NCBI GenBank assembly: GCA_002506745.1
Contig: DAYE01000086.1
Location: forward strand, 1-17,800
Source: Euryarchaeota archaeon UBA33
GTDB lineage: Archaea; Thermoplasmatota; E2; DHVEG-1
Direction: 5' to 3'
Length of the DNA: 17,800 nucleotides
Within the stretch, counting starts at the first letter, position 1. Every line of letters starts with the position of its first letter. Below, one piece after another: positions 6,777 to 14,814 of the stretch. Under the pieces are notes generated by a model, which saw nothing but the letters and a program-made list of their open reading frames with translations, was not told where the DNA came from and did not search any database. A program made the position numbers and the translations under genes.

Positions 6777-7085
6777 TTACTTTATACTAAGGACAAAAGG
6801 CCCAAGTAAGAATGCGGATTTTGTCGCTGATACTTCAAGAGCGTTTTGTGCCTTTGCGGTTATGACGATGCTGATTTTACCAAATCCAATAAATGTTCCA
6901 AGACTTATCGGAGTTGATGCTCCAGCGGCGAGTGTCGCTGCGGTTCCCGTGTTACTTTTATCTACTTTCTTCAGAATACCACCGGTGACTGCAATTGACC
7001 ATTCGAGATTGTTTGCAACATTCGCACCAATGTTTGACACATCAGCTTTAATACCCATTGGTCCTTTAATGTTGCCAATCGATAA
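6777..7085 (-). other. C-terminal LGPFVL domain of the 335-residue secreted protein
   Basis: It starts at LSIGNIKGPM and ends FLLGPFVLSIK, aligning with the C25 peptidase tail domain apart from a few small gaps. Conserved positions include N-x-G, WSI, a TG turn, GAS, GFGK and the terminal motif. No cysteine or transmembrane segment is present, so it is unlike a PGF-CTERM-type or lipid anchor. Confidence 0.7.
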
Positions 7086-7784
7086 TTCCGCTAGTCCAGC
7101 ACCTTCAACAATTGCGCCTATTCCCCAACGACCATCTGCTGATGGAAGTGCAATGTGCAATTGAGTCCAGCCGCTACCTAGGTTGCAAAAGTCGCTTTTA
7201 TCCGTAACATGCGGGCCTGATAAGGTGTCAAGCCAGGCGTAATAAACACCAGGGCCTGCTTCGGTTTGAGTCCATTGAACTGCGACCCAGATTTCTTCAT
7301 GTCCTGCGAGGTCAACTGGTGTGGTTAATGGGATTGTGGTGACTCCAGTGGTGTCTAAATGAGCGGTGGTGTCACTTACGATGACTGCGCCAGGTTTTGT
7401 TGAGCTTGTCCCCTTATCATAAATAAAAATCTGAACATCGATTTCAGCTTGTCCGTTATCTGCTGAGAATGCGACATTTACTTTTGTTAAATTCCAGTCC
7501 GCATATGGTGCCATTTCATCTTGTGTTAATCGAATTGCGGATTTCCAAATGTAGGGTGGAGTACCCCCAGATAGACCAATGACTTGATCAAGGTTTGCTT
7601 CATCATAGTACTTTAATTCAACTTCATCTCGTGTCGGGTTAGTAAGATTCGCTGTCTTTTTTGTTGAAGCGAAGGCTATTTTTTCGGGGTTAATTGTAAT
7701 CGCAACTGCAGATGTTCCAATAAACAATGCTGCGATACACATGACCAGACCAGCCTTTAAAAACTTTTTCGTATTATTCTTCAT
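6777..7784 (-). CDS. Secreted beta-sandwich protein with LGPFVL tail
   Basis: From the chosen ATG the protein has 335 residues. A signal peptide with hydrophobic core AGLVMCIAALFIGTSAVA is followed by a single predominantly beta region (about 60-230) with motifs such as DVQIFIYDKG, EEIWVAVQWTQ and DGRWGIGAIVE, resembling extracellular jelly-roll modules. No catalytic motif is recognised. The last about 100 residues are homologous to the tail domain of the C25 peptidase and end FLLGPFVLSIK. The frame extends to a GTG at 7793, but that codon overlaps the Shine-Dalgarno sequence AGGTGA (minus strand, 7790-7795). The ATG at 7784, five bases after it, is the better start. A palindromic TATA box lies at 7816-7827. 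The protein is probably a surface or extracellular binding protein; the ligand is unknown. Confidence 0.82.
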   Translation of the reverse strand: MKNNTKKFLKAGLVMCIAALFIGTSAVAITINPEKIAFASTKKTANLTNPTRDEVELKYYDEANLDQVIGLSGGTPPYIWKSAIRLTQDEMAPYADWNLTKVNVAFSADNGQAEIDVQIFIYDKGTSSTKPGAVIVSDTTAHLDTTGVTTIPLTTPVDLAGHEEIWVAVQWTQTEAGPGVYYAWLDTLSGPHVTDKSDFCNLGSGWTQLHIALPSADGRWGIGAIVEGAGLAELSIGNIKGPMGIKADVSNIGANVANNLEWSIAVTGGILKKVDKSNTGTAATLAAGASTPISLGTFIGFGKISIVITAKAQNALEVSATKSAFLLGPFVLSIK

Positions 7785-7815
7785 ATTATTCACCTACTTA
7801 AAATATATAGGGATT

Positions 7816-7827
7816 CTTATATATAAG
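7816..7827 (-). promoter_or_regulatory. Palindromic TATA box of the secreted-protein gene
   Basis: CTTATATATAAG is self-complementary. On the minus strand it predicts a transcript start near 7796, just ahead of the AGGTGA ribosome site and the ATG at 7784. Confidence 0.5.
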
Positions 7828-8007
7828 CTTATCTTTCAATATTTTAATCATATCTAAAGATAAAATAGAATCCCTTCATAGTATACTATAGAACATCTTA
7901 AGAAAGTATGATTAAAATAAATCCAACTCTCCTTCGTATTTACGTTTTTATCAGAAGGATTATATATGGCTTTATCACAATACAATACAAAATATAAACC
8001 GATATCG

Positions 8008-8020
8008 TTATAAATAAAAG
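8008..8020 (+). promoter_or_regulatory. TATA box of the two-gene large surface protein operon
   Basis: TTATAAATAAAAG would give a start near 8045 and a leader of about 20-25 bases that contains GAGGTGA (8058-8064). A second AT-rich element (ATTATATATGG, about 7960-7970) lies further upstream. Confidence 0.5.
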
Positions 8021-8067
8021 AGACATCTAAATAACGGGGATAACCACAAAACATGAAGAGGTGAATC

Positions 8068-10746
8068 GTGTTGAGAAAAAAAATTGTAATAATAATGATT
8101 ATAAGTCTTGTATGCTCACCCTTAATCTCGGTTGGAGCCTTCGGGTACGGTACTGAAAAGCAAATATCTCCAGATAATGCATTGGAAAATCATCAACAAT
8201 CTCTAATTCAAAGAACAATGAATAATGACCCATCCATAAGCATTGTAACCCCGGCAGCAGGCTATCTGTATCTATTTAAACTTCAACCAATCAAAATGAC
8301 GTTCGCTAGCATGTTTGGACTCGGGTACGCAGTCGTAGTTGGCCGCAGCATCAACCTCGATACAGTCTACACTGATATCCACCACGTAAAGTTTGTCGCC
8401 CGACAAATGCTAACTGGTTGGGAGACGATACGGTGGGATTATCGAACAATGGATGGATTAGGAGGAGATATGAGTCTCCCCTCAGGATTTTACACGATCT
8501 CAGTCATCGCATACGATGAGACAGACCATGAACTCGCATCAGATTCTATAAAAGTGTTCTATTTAAAAGTCGGTCGAGAGGATTTTGGTGCCTGGGTGAA
8601 TACAAAATATGATGGGGGCGAGACCATCACAACCCCCTTACAACTTGGAATGACCGATTTCGCCTCAATGTTAAACACAGGTGAATCGAAACAATTTAGC
8701 GTCTCTATGCAAAACAGAGACGATACAAACGTCGATTTACGGTTTATCCGCACAAAAATCATGAACAACACTGAGAAAGTGGTCGAAACCAAATGTGACA
8801 TCATCACAACATGCGACACCTCAAAACAATACGAAGTCTCAGTCGAAATACGATTCCCCTTCGTCATGCTTGAAGGAGGTCAACCCTCAGAGAACAATAA
8901 TCCTTATTTCGCGACAAAGATAGGCTATCAATCACAAACAGGACAAGGAGGCACAAATCACATCAACACAACCGTTTACATCGGGAGAGAAAGCATCAAC
9001 GATCCTCGTGTCTTCCGATTATCCATTAAACCAGAGAACATAGAGAGCGGATCAAAACTTACGTTTTTCACAAGCTACCTTACTGTCGATAACACGGGAA
9101 ATGAACTATTCCAACGCACCTATTCCATCGCCTTTGAACCAGCAACCGAGCTGACAATCACCTCGATACCTCGTGAAGCAAAAATCAGCTATGAGTTTGG
9201 TAGAAGCGCGGGTGTCCAGACAAAGATATCGCTGCGTGCAGAAGGTGGAATCCTTGATGACATTATCCAAAGTATCATGCTTGATCCCTTACCAAGCTAT
9301 ATGACCTTTGATTTAACGATTCTCGGATCACGGGAGTTCCTCTATGAGAGCGATCGGTCGTACAACATTTCGTATTCAATAGATTCGATACAAAATGGGA
9401 ACCTTGTCACTTTTCATGTGGTAAGTTTGCCTCAGCGGATCTCCGCCTCATGGGGTCTTAGCCTTGGGACACTTGGGGATCTTGCTGCATCAAGTTTTGC
9501 GGAGCTGAATATGTCGCAGGATGTCAGACGTCTTTCGTTATCGTTCTTTGGAAACGACCGTCCCTTCATCTCCTTGGAAAATTTTCCTAGAAAACTCAGA
9601 TTTGAAAGTGGGGTGAACCTGCTGGATGGAACCGGGAACCTCACCCTAAAACGAGGACTTGATGAGGTTAGAACATTAAATGTCTCCCTGCAGCATAAAG
9701 ATCTGACAGTGACAAAATCGTTCGAGTTGAAAAATAATTTTGTGCAGATGAAATGGAAAATCGATCTTATCAATAGCACCGGGTTTTTCAATATCACCAG
9801 AGACTCTGAAAGTGTCATGACTTTCTCTACGATCATCGAATATCACAATTGGACCTTTACCAAAGCACTTGAGCTTCGAAACAGCCATCTTGAGCTTTCC
9901 TGGGCTGTCGACAGACAGCAACGGACCGGACAGGTGATCCTCACACGGGACACCGGCAGTGGAAGTCCAACGCTTTCGTTCTCAATCGCGCATGACGGAT
10001 GGATCCTGGATGATACGTTGGAATTTAAAAACAATTACCTTGAACTGTTCTGGCAGCTGCCGACACAGACCAATAACCATGTCGAACTTGGTCTAATCAC
10101 CTCAGGAGGGCAGTTGTTCCATAACACGATCTCAGTGGTTGACGAGGGAACCGAGTTATTCCATCTTGGTTTTGGTATTCAAACCGATGATCAGTATATC
10201 ATGTCATGGGATTATCTGAACGGGCAGATATCGAACTTCGAATGGTCCGGCAGACTTCTCCGTCTCACCGATGTTGATATCGGGGTGAACCTCGCAGGAG
10301 AGGTGTTTACCATCAGTGCAGATATTGATGTTGGACAATCCGGTTCCATCGAACTGCAGTTCAATAAAGCAGTCGCAGTAACCTTCGTGAACACCGCAAC
10401 TCAATCATTCAAGATCCAGGGGAATGTCAGTATAAACGCAACACGCAAACTCCAACTATCCTGGGAGTTAGGGGATACGGGACATTTCACGGTGTATACC
10501 TTCGGACAACCATTGGGCGATCAGTTCAGCCTTGAGGTCGGATATGATCCGCAACACACCGGGAATTACCAGTATGGATTCCGATTACTTGGGGAACATT
10601 TCATTGAGATCACCCGAACCATCCAATGGTATTCAGTCAACGGCTCTCTCGTCCGCATCTGGATACTTGGTGATGAACCAATCCCGGGGGACTGGACATT
10701 GGACGTGCTCTGGAACGGGCAATGGTACAACGTACCATGGGGTTAG
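8068..10746 (+). CDS. Large secreted protein with Ig-like domain and tandem beta repeats
   Basis: This 892-residue protein has a signal peptide (residues 1-25, IVIIMIISLVCSPLISVGAF). An Ig-like domain at about 56-168 contains GYLYLFK, VKFVA and PSGFYTISVIAYDE. It is homologous to the C-terminal domain of the next protein. The middle (170-500) is beta-rich without a recognised family. From about 520 to 717 there are four tandem units of about 50 residues, each opening with a strand like TG-x-[VFL]-x-[IL]-[TK]-R and ending in LEL-x-W or similar. Similar strands continue to about 860. No transmembrane anchor, LGPFVL tail or enzyme motif is seen. GAGGTGA lies 3 bases before the GTG at 8068 and 6 before an in-frame TTG at 8071, so either could be the start. 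The stop is 9 bases before the next gene, so the two are an operon. It is likely a structural surface protein. Confidence 0.8.
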   Translation: MLRKKIVIIMIISLVCSPLISVGAFGYGTEKQISPDNALENHQQSLIQRTMNNDPSISIVTPAAGYLYLFKLQPIKMTFASMFGLGYAVVVGRSINLDTVYTDIHHVKFVARQMLTGWETIRWDYRTMDGLGGDMSLPSGFYTISVIAYDETDHELASDSIKVFYLKVGREDFGAWVNTKYDGGETITTPLQLGMTDFASMLNTGESKQFSVSMQNRDDTNVDLRFIRTKIMNNTEKVVETKCDIITTCDTSKQYEVSVEIRFPFVMLEGGQPSENNNPYFATKIGYQSQTGQGGTNHINTTVYIGRESINDPRVFRLSIKPENIESGSKLTFFTSYLTVDNTGNELFQRTYSIAFEPATELTITSIPREAKISYEFGRSAGVQTKISLRAEGGILDDIIQSIMLDPLPSYMTFDLTILGSREFLYESDRSYNISYSIDSIQNGNLVTFHVVSLPQRISASWGLSLGTLGDLAASSFAELNMSQDVRRLSLSFFGNDRPFISLENFPRKLRFESGVNLLDGTGNLTLKRGLDEVRTLNVSLQHKDLTVTKSFELKNNFVQMKWKIDLINSTGFFNITRDSESVMTFSTIIEYHNWTFTKALELRNSHLELSWAVDRQQRTGQVILTRDTGSGSPTLSFSIAHDGWILDDTLEFKNNYLELFWQLPTQTNNHVELGLITSGGQLFHNTISVVDEGTELFHLGFGIQTDDQYIMSWDYLNGQISNFEWSGRLLRLTDVDIGVNLAGEVFTISADIDVGQSGSIELQFNKAVAVTFVNTATQSFKIQGNVSINATRKLQLSWELGDTGHFTVYTFGQPLGDQFSLEVGYDPQHTGNYQYGFRLLGEHFIEITRTIQWYSVNGSLVRIWILGDEPIPGDWTLDVLWNGQWYNVPWG
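9625..10218 (+). repeat. Coding region of four tandem ~50-residue beta repeats
   Basis: Units begin near residues 520, 571, 620 and 669 of the 892-residue protein. The first three are clear: TGNLTLKR / TGFFNITR / TGQVILTR openings and FELKNNFVQMKW / LELRNSHLELSW / LEFKNNYLELFW later in the unit. The fourth is more divergent. The DNA itself is not visibly repetitive, so the duplications are old. Confidence 0.6.
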
Positions 10747-10755
10747 GTAATACGT

Positions 10756-13700
10756 ATGGGGGAGAAAATAACCAAGATAGGCCTCTGTGTTCTAACGATG
10801 CATCTGCTGCTCCTTACCACCGTAGGACAGGGTATATCGCAACAGACGGATATTCATAGTACTTTTGAACCCAATGGAGGTATACGGAGCGGGTCCATCG
10901 AAGTCTGGCAGGACGAGTTTTTCAATGGAAGCAAAATCGATCAGACGCTCTCCAACAATATTGTTATCAACACAACGATCGGAACGATCTCCATGCAGAA
11001 CACCTATCCTGCTTGGATAGATCCCACCTTCATACGCATGAAACCAATTATTGTTCAGAACAACGGACAAGAAACGTTTCATGATTACGATGTGAACGTC
11101 ACTGTGCTGTATGACACCGATATGCAAATTGATTTTGATGATCTTCGCTTTACTGATTTGACTGGAGCTCAGCTCCCGTATTATCAATGCAACATCGTCA
11201 ATGGAGTCACCTGTGATGTCTTTGTCAAGATTCCAACCCTGCCCCCAGGACAGACCACGATCTATATGTTCTATGGAAATCCAACCGTAAGTGATCAAAG
11301 TAGTTTTTCATCGATATTTTCATGGCAGGATAGAACACATCCAGATACCATGGTTTCTTTCAAAGCAGCGTCAGAAGGCGCATGGGATCCTGATGTCATC
11401 TACGGCGCAAATAGATTTCTCGTCACCTGGGAGGAACGACTCGGACCTGAGGATATCGAGATCCCCCTACCAAATTATGAACGGACGGTCCCCTGTGTGA
11501 TTCATGGCAGGACCTATGATAAAGATGGTGGAAATCCTATCCCTGATAACAACACGGACATCGACGTGTCGATTCCAGGGGATCCAACATATCATGCTGA
11601 AAACCCCTGCAACGCGTTTGGCGCGGGGAAGTATTTTGTCGTCTGGGAGGAGAACCCAGCGAATCAACCGCTGTATCGCTATGACGCGGACATCAAAGGA
11701 GCGTTATTGTATCCGAATGGCACGGTTCAGATGCGTTTTTCAATCTGTACAGCTGTCAACGGTCAATTTGATCCACAGGTCGCCTACGACAGCCAGAACA
11801 ACCGATTCTTAGTAGTCTGGGCGGATGCACGGAACGGGTACGATGATTATGACATCCGAGGAAGATTGTATAACTCTCTCGGATATCCAGTCGGAACAGA
11901 TTTTCCGATAGCCTATGAAACCAATTATCAGGGAAACCCATGGATATGTTCTGATAATGAAGGACATTTTTTTATTATCTACGAGGATGGTCTTAGTGCA
12001 TCGCTTGGTCCGTTTAGTCTCTACGCGTATCGAGTCAACTGGGACGGAACCCGTATCCTACCTCGAATCACAGTCGCAATCGGCAGTGACACTGTTGATA
12101 ATATCTTTCCAGCTGTGTCATATAATTCCAAGTCGGAACGCTATTGTGTCACCTGGAACGATGGGGATGTGAGTGTTGACCCGACCAGTCGGGATAGCTA
12201 CGATGGGAACGTCTGGGGGAAAATCCTGGATAAAAATGGTGCTACCATAAAAAACAATTATATTATCGATCCAGGGACGAAGTTTATTCGAACTGATTCT
12301 GTGCCGTACTTTGACACCATGTTTTTTGTGTCATATGATGGTATTATTGCAGGGAATCAAGACATCTATGGACGAATGATTGCTGCGAATGGAACGGTGA
12401 TGACAAGTCGACAGGAGCTTTCTGATGGCTCCTCGCAGAATGTTGATTGGAATGATCTTGCGGTGGGGGCAGGACGGGTGTTTACGACCTGGGAAGACGA
12501 ACGGGATGTTATCAGTCAATACGCTGATGTTTTTCAGTATGTCTGGCGTTCCAACCAGTCTATTGGTTCCATGAACATTTCATGTAGTATTGGGTCTGAA
12601 GAAGAACTCATCACCGAGGCACAACTGATGTCTATTCTAATCCAACCAGAAATGTTCCGTGAATGGCGACAGTTCTTCTCCGTTGATACCATTCCACCAG
12701 CATGTTCGATCGTGTTTGACATCATGGATCAGAATGCAACGATGGTCCTCAAAGCCGACGTCCAGGATGGTCAGAACCTGTCAGATGTGAACAGCTCAGT
12801 GGTCCGGTTACGGGGGACGTTTACGCGTACTTCAGCACAGATAAGCCCGGTTCTCGACAAATGGAATATCTCCGCGTTCGTTGGGAAAGACATCTATGCT
12901 CCGACGACAGACATCACCCTGAGTCCTGATGAACCAGATGGCAATAATGGCTGGTATGTGTCAGCGGTCATGGCGACGTTTCTGGTCTCTGATGTGGATA
13001 GCGACCCGGAGAACATCACTACGTATTATGATATCAACGGGTTTGGGGTGGAGGTCTACGACCCAGAAAATCCACCGATGATTTCATCTGAACGACCCAA
13101 TAACTATATTGAATACTGGTCCAATGATTCGATCAATGAGGAGACCCCGCATCATCGTGTCGAGGGAATCAAAATTGACACTACTGAACCAATGGTCACC
13201 TTATACAAACCACCCGCTCTCATCCCGGAAGGCCTCGTAATCATTAATGGCTCTGCGACCGAATATACCTCTGGCTCTGGAATTGACCGGGTGATCATAA
13301 AACTCAATAATGAAGTAGGATACGATTCGGTTTTCAACGGGGAATCACGCATCTGGTTTGAATTGAACTTCAACGCGAGTCTTGGTGAGACCTATGACAT
13401 TCATGTTGAGGTATGGGATAAGGCGGGAAACAGCATTGAGGAACGAAAAACCGTCCAGTGTCCTGAGTATGGGATCTATGACACGGGATACATCTACTGG
13501 TTCAAGACCCCAAAAATAGGACCGAAACAATTCCTGGTCACCCTTGGGTTGTCTGTCGCCGTGTCCAATGATACGCTCTATGTCATTCTGCCTGGAGTCA
13601 CCAGTGAAGCAGCGTCTGTCAAATTCGTCGCAACCCAAACATACCTTAAAAAGGAGTTTACCTTTCTAGATACGAACCTTTCCGACGGCTGCACTACCAA

Positions 13701-13812
13701 CATGCTGGTTCCATTTGGAATCTACAAAATAAAGGCATACGCGTACGACGAGTCAAACACTCAGCTGGAGGAATACACGATTATTACGAAGATGCTGATC
13801 CTCCTCTTATGA
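10756..13812 (+). CDS. Large secreted protein: DUF2341, seven-bladed propeller, Ig-like domains
   Basis: This 1018-residue exported protein has a signal peptide at 1-28 (IGLCVLTMHLLLLTTVGQG). A DUF2341 domain (about 85-187) is recognised by DFDDLRFTDLTG, the closing TTIYMFYGNP and the preceding aromatic strand. Residues about 208-597 contain seven repeats with an [FY]-x-V-x-W-x-[DE] strand followed by a D-[IV]-x-G-[RK] strand, for example RFLVVWADAR...DIRGR and RYCVTWNDGD...NVWGK, so a seven-bladed beta-propeller is likely. After that come Ig-like sandwiches (about 645-900). The last about 110 residues (GYIYWFK...VKFVA...AYDE) are homologous to the N-terminal Ig domain of the preceding protein. 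No anchor or LGPFVL tail is seen. DUF2341 and propellers occur in large adhesive or polymer-binding surface proteins; no catalytic residues were recognised. It is probably translated from the same mRNA as its upstream neighbour. Confidence 0.85.
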   Translation: MGEKITKIGLCVLTMHLLLLTTVGQGISQQTDIHSTFEPNGGIRSGSIEVWQDEFFNGSKIDQTLSNNIVINTTIGTISMQNTYPAWIDPTFIRMKPIIVQNNGQETFHDYDVNVTVLYDTDMQIDFDDLRFTDLTGAQLPYYQCNIVNGVTCDVFVKIPTLPPGQTTIYMFYGNPTVSDQSSFSSIFSWQDRTHPDTMVSFKAASEGAWDPDVIYGANRFLVTWEERLGPEDIEIPLPNYERTVPCVIHGRTYDKDGGNPIPDNNTDIDVSIPGDPTYHAENPCNAFGAGKYFVVWEENPANQPLYRYDADIKGALLYPNGTVQMRFSICTAVNGQFDPQVAYDSQNNRFLVVWADARNGYDDYDIRGRLYNSLGYPVGTDFPIAYETNYQGNPWICSDNEGHFFIIYEDGLSASLGPFSLYAYRVNWDGTRILPRITVAIGSDTVDNIFPAVSYNSKSERYCVTWNDGDVSVDPTSRDSYDGNVWGKILDKNGATIKNNYIIDPGTKFIRTDSVPYFDTMFFVSYDGIIAGNQDIYGRMIAANGTVMTSRQELSDGSSQNVDWNDLAVGAGRVFTTWEDERDVISQYADVFQYVWRSNQSIGSMNISCSIGSEEELITEAQLMSILIQPEMFREWRQFFSVDTIPPACSIVFDIMDQNATMVLKADVQDGQNLSDVNSSVVRLRGTFTRTSAQISPVLDKWNISAFVGKDIYAPTTDITLSPDEPDGNNGWYVSAVMATFLVSDVDSDPENITTYYDINGFGVEVYDPENPPMISSERPNNYIEYWSNDSINEETPHHRVEGIKIDTTEPMVTLYKPPALIPEGLVIINGSATEYTSGSGIDRVIIKLNNEVGYDSVFNGESRIWFELNFNASLGETYDIHVEVWDKAGNSIEERKTVQCPEYGIYDTGYIYWFKTPKIGPKQFLVTLGLSVAVSNDTLYVILPGVTSEAASVKFVATQTYLKKEFTFLDTNLSDGCTTNMLVPFGIYKIKAYAYDESNTQLEEYTIITKMLILLL

Positions 13813-13815
13813 TAT

Positions 13816-13821
13816 AAAAAA
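13816..13821 (-). terminator. T6 terminator after tRNA-Asp
   Basis: On the minus strand, CCCC followed by six T lies about 8-14 bases beyond the tRNA 3' end, a typical short archaeal tRNA terminator. It abuts the stop codon of the convergent 1018-residue protein gene. Confidence 0.5.
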
Positions 13822-13829
13822 GGGGTTAG

Positions 13830-13902
13830 CGCCCCGGCTGGGATTTGAACCCAAGTCGAAGCCTCGACAGGGCTTCATGATAGGCCACTACACTACCGGG
13901 GC
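13830..13902 (-). tRNA. tRNA-Asp (anticodon GTC)
   Basis: Read on the minus strand, the acceptor arms GCCCCGG and CCGGGGC pair fully. The anticodon arm is AAGCC / CTGTCGA / GGCTT with anticodon GTC in the 7-base loop. The T arm is TTGGG-TTCAAAT-CCCAG, and a discriminator G, as expected for tRNA-Asp, is base 13830. The D-arm contains AGTGGCCTATC. CCA is not encoded and no intron is present. The gene is convergent with the large surface-protein operon, ending 18 bases from its stop codon. Confidence 0.93.
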
Positions 13903-14149
13903 ATGTTTCTCGTTTGTTTGTAGCTGGGGGTAATCATTTCTCTTTCTTTAATTTTTTGGAAGCGCTCGCTTTGAGAAAAGAAGAAGGAAAATCTTTTGAT
14001 TGCGGAAAAAAATGATATATTACGGACTGCTAGGGAACCTCGTGAATTGGACTAAAAAGGATACAGATATGAATCTGGACTCAACAATCCTGGTAGTGAA
14101 GGAGAGCATCTGTTTGAATCTATTCATTAAACATGAAGCTCTCGATCAG

Positions 14150-14183
14150 AAAGGTCGTATTTTAAGGATATCCAACCTTTTTT
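14150..14183 (+). terminator. Hairpin plus T-run of unknown ownership
   Basis: AAAGGT (14150-14155) pairs with ACCTTT (14175-14180), and the loop contains GGATATCC. The right arm runs into six T (14178-14183), with nine more T at 14205-14213. It resembles a + strand terminator, yet no confident gene precedes it. It may end readthrough from the surface-protein operon or a small unrecognised transcript. Confidence 0.35.
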
Positions 14184-14247
14184 CTTTGTAGAAAGTTATA
14201 CCTATTTTTTTTTAACGAAAGAATTTTATCATCCATTCTTCTTAACC

Positions 14248-14262
14248 TATATATTAATAAAT
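14248..14262 (+). promoter_or_regulatory. TATA box of the pilin operon
   Basis: TATATATTAATAAAT is centred about 26 bases upstream of 14280. That gives a near-leaderless transcript for the GTG at 14284 or a leader of about 20 bases for the ATG at 14302. Confidence 0.5.
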
Positions 14263-14283
14263 ATCATTACGATACAATGAAGA

Positions 14284-14778
14284 GTGGGTAATTGGGATGC
14301 TATGGTAAAAAATATACGTTCAAAACTAGCAGCATCTGAAGTGATCGGTGTTGTTCTTTTGCTAGGAATAACAGTTTCATTATTTGTCGTTCTCAATATT
14401 TATGTTTTCTCATTTTCTGGTACTCATTCCGTTCCTTTAGTGAGTCTCATTGCAACAATCGATAAAGAAAACAAAGTGATAAGCATCGAAAATAGCGGTG
14501 GAGAATCTCTCGAAGGAACAACAAATATCATAATCAGGATAGGAACTACTACTAATCAGAGCAGCATAACTGAGATGGTAAATCATACACACCCTAATAT
14601 ATGGCAACTATTTGCTATGAATTCTGATGAAAATCCTGACAAATGGGATTTCAGTGAAACCGTGCAATTTAATTTTACTGGGATAAATATAACAGGTAAA
14701 TATATTCAAGCAATTGTTGTGGAGCCCAATATGAATACGATAGTCTTGTCAACAGTTCTCCAACAAGGATTGAGTTAA
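14284..14778 (+). CDS. Archaeal type IV pilin (class III signal peptide)
   Basis: This protein has up to 164 residues and the architecture of archaeal pilins. A short basic leader ends near RSKLA, followed by ASEVIGVVLLLGITVSLFVVLN, which a prepilin peptidase would cut just before the hydrophobic helix. The ASEVIG motif matches AVSEIVG in the large vWA protein at the right edge of the window. After the helix comes a beta-rich head of about 120 residues (for example NKVISIENSGGESLEG and IQAIVVEPN) with several N-glycosylation-type Asn sites. An in-frame ATG at 14302 (158 residues) gives a leader of more typical length and may be the true start. The next gene is 36 bases downstream, so the two are probably co-transcribed. 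It is likely a pilus or pseudopilus subunit. Confidence 0.8.
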   Translation: MGNWDAMVKNIRSKLAASEVIGVVLLLGITVSLFVVLNIYVFSFSGTHSVPLVSLIATIDKENKVISIENSGGESLEGTTNIIIRIGTTTNQSSITEMVNHTHPNIWQLFAMNSDENPDKWDFSETVQFNFTGINITGKYIQAIVVEPNMNTIVLSTVLQQGLS

Positions 14779-14814
14779 TGAGATAAAATAAAACAAAGTG
14801 TATGAGGATATAAA

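Larger units (their letters stand above)
13813..14283. other. Intergenic region holding a tRNA and terminator-like elements
   Basis: The 471 bases contain the minus-strand tRNA-Asp, its T6 terminator and its promoter region. Further on is a hairpin with a T-run (14150-14183), a T9 run (14205-14213) and the TATA box of the pilin gene. A 59-63-codon + strand frame (TTG 14000 or ATG 14012 to 14191) has no family resemblance and is not called as a gene. Confidence 0.5.

Noticed and set aside
6607..7164. 185-codon + strand frame
   Set aside because: It runs through the T11 and A21 homopolymers and is antisense to the well-supported secreted-protein gene. It is a shadow frame.
7785..7793. GTG at 7793 as start of the 335-residue secreted protein
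   Set aside because: The codon lies within the AGGTGA ribosome site. The ATG at 7784 has correct spacing and directly precedes the basic part of the signal peptide.
14000..14191. 63-codon + strand frame starting with TTG
   Set aside because: The non-ATG start has no ribosome site, the protein resembles no family, and its end overlaps a hairpin/T-run. It is kept only as a possible unrecognised transcript.
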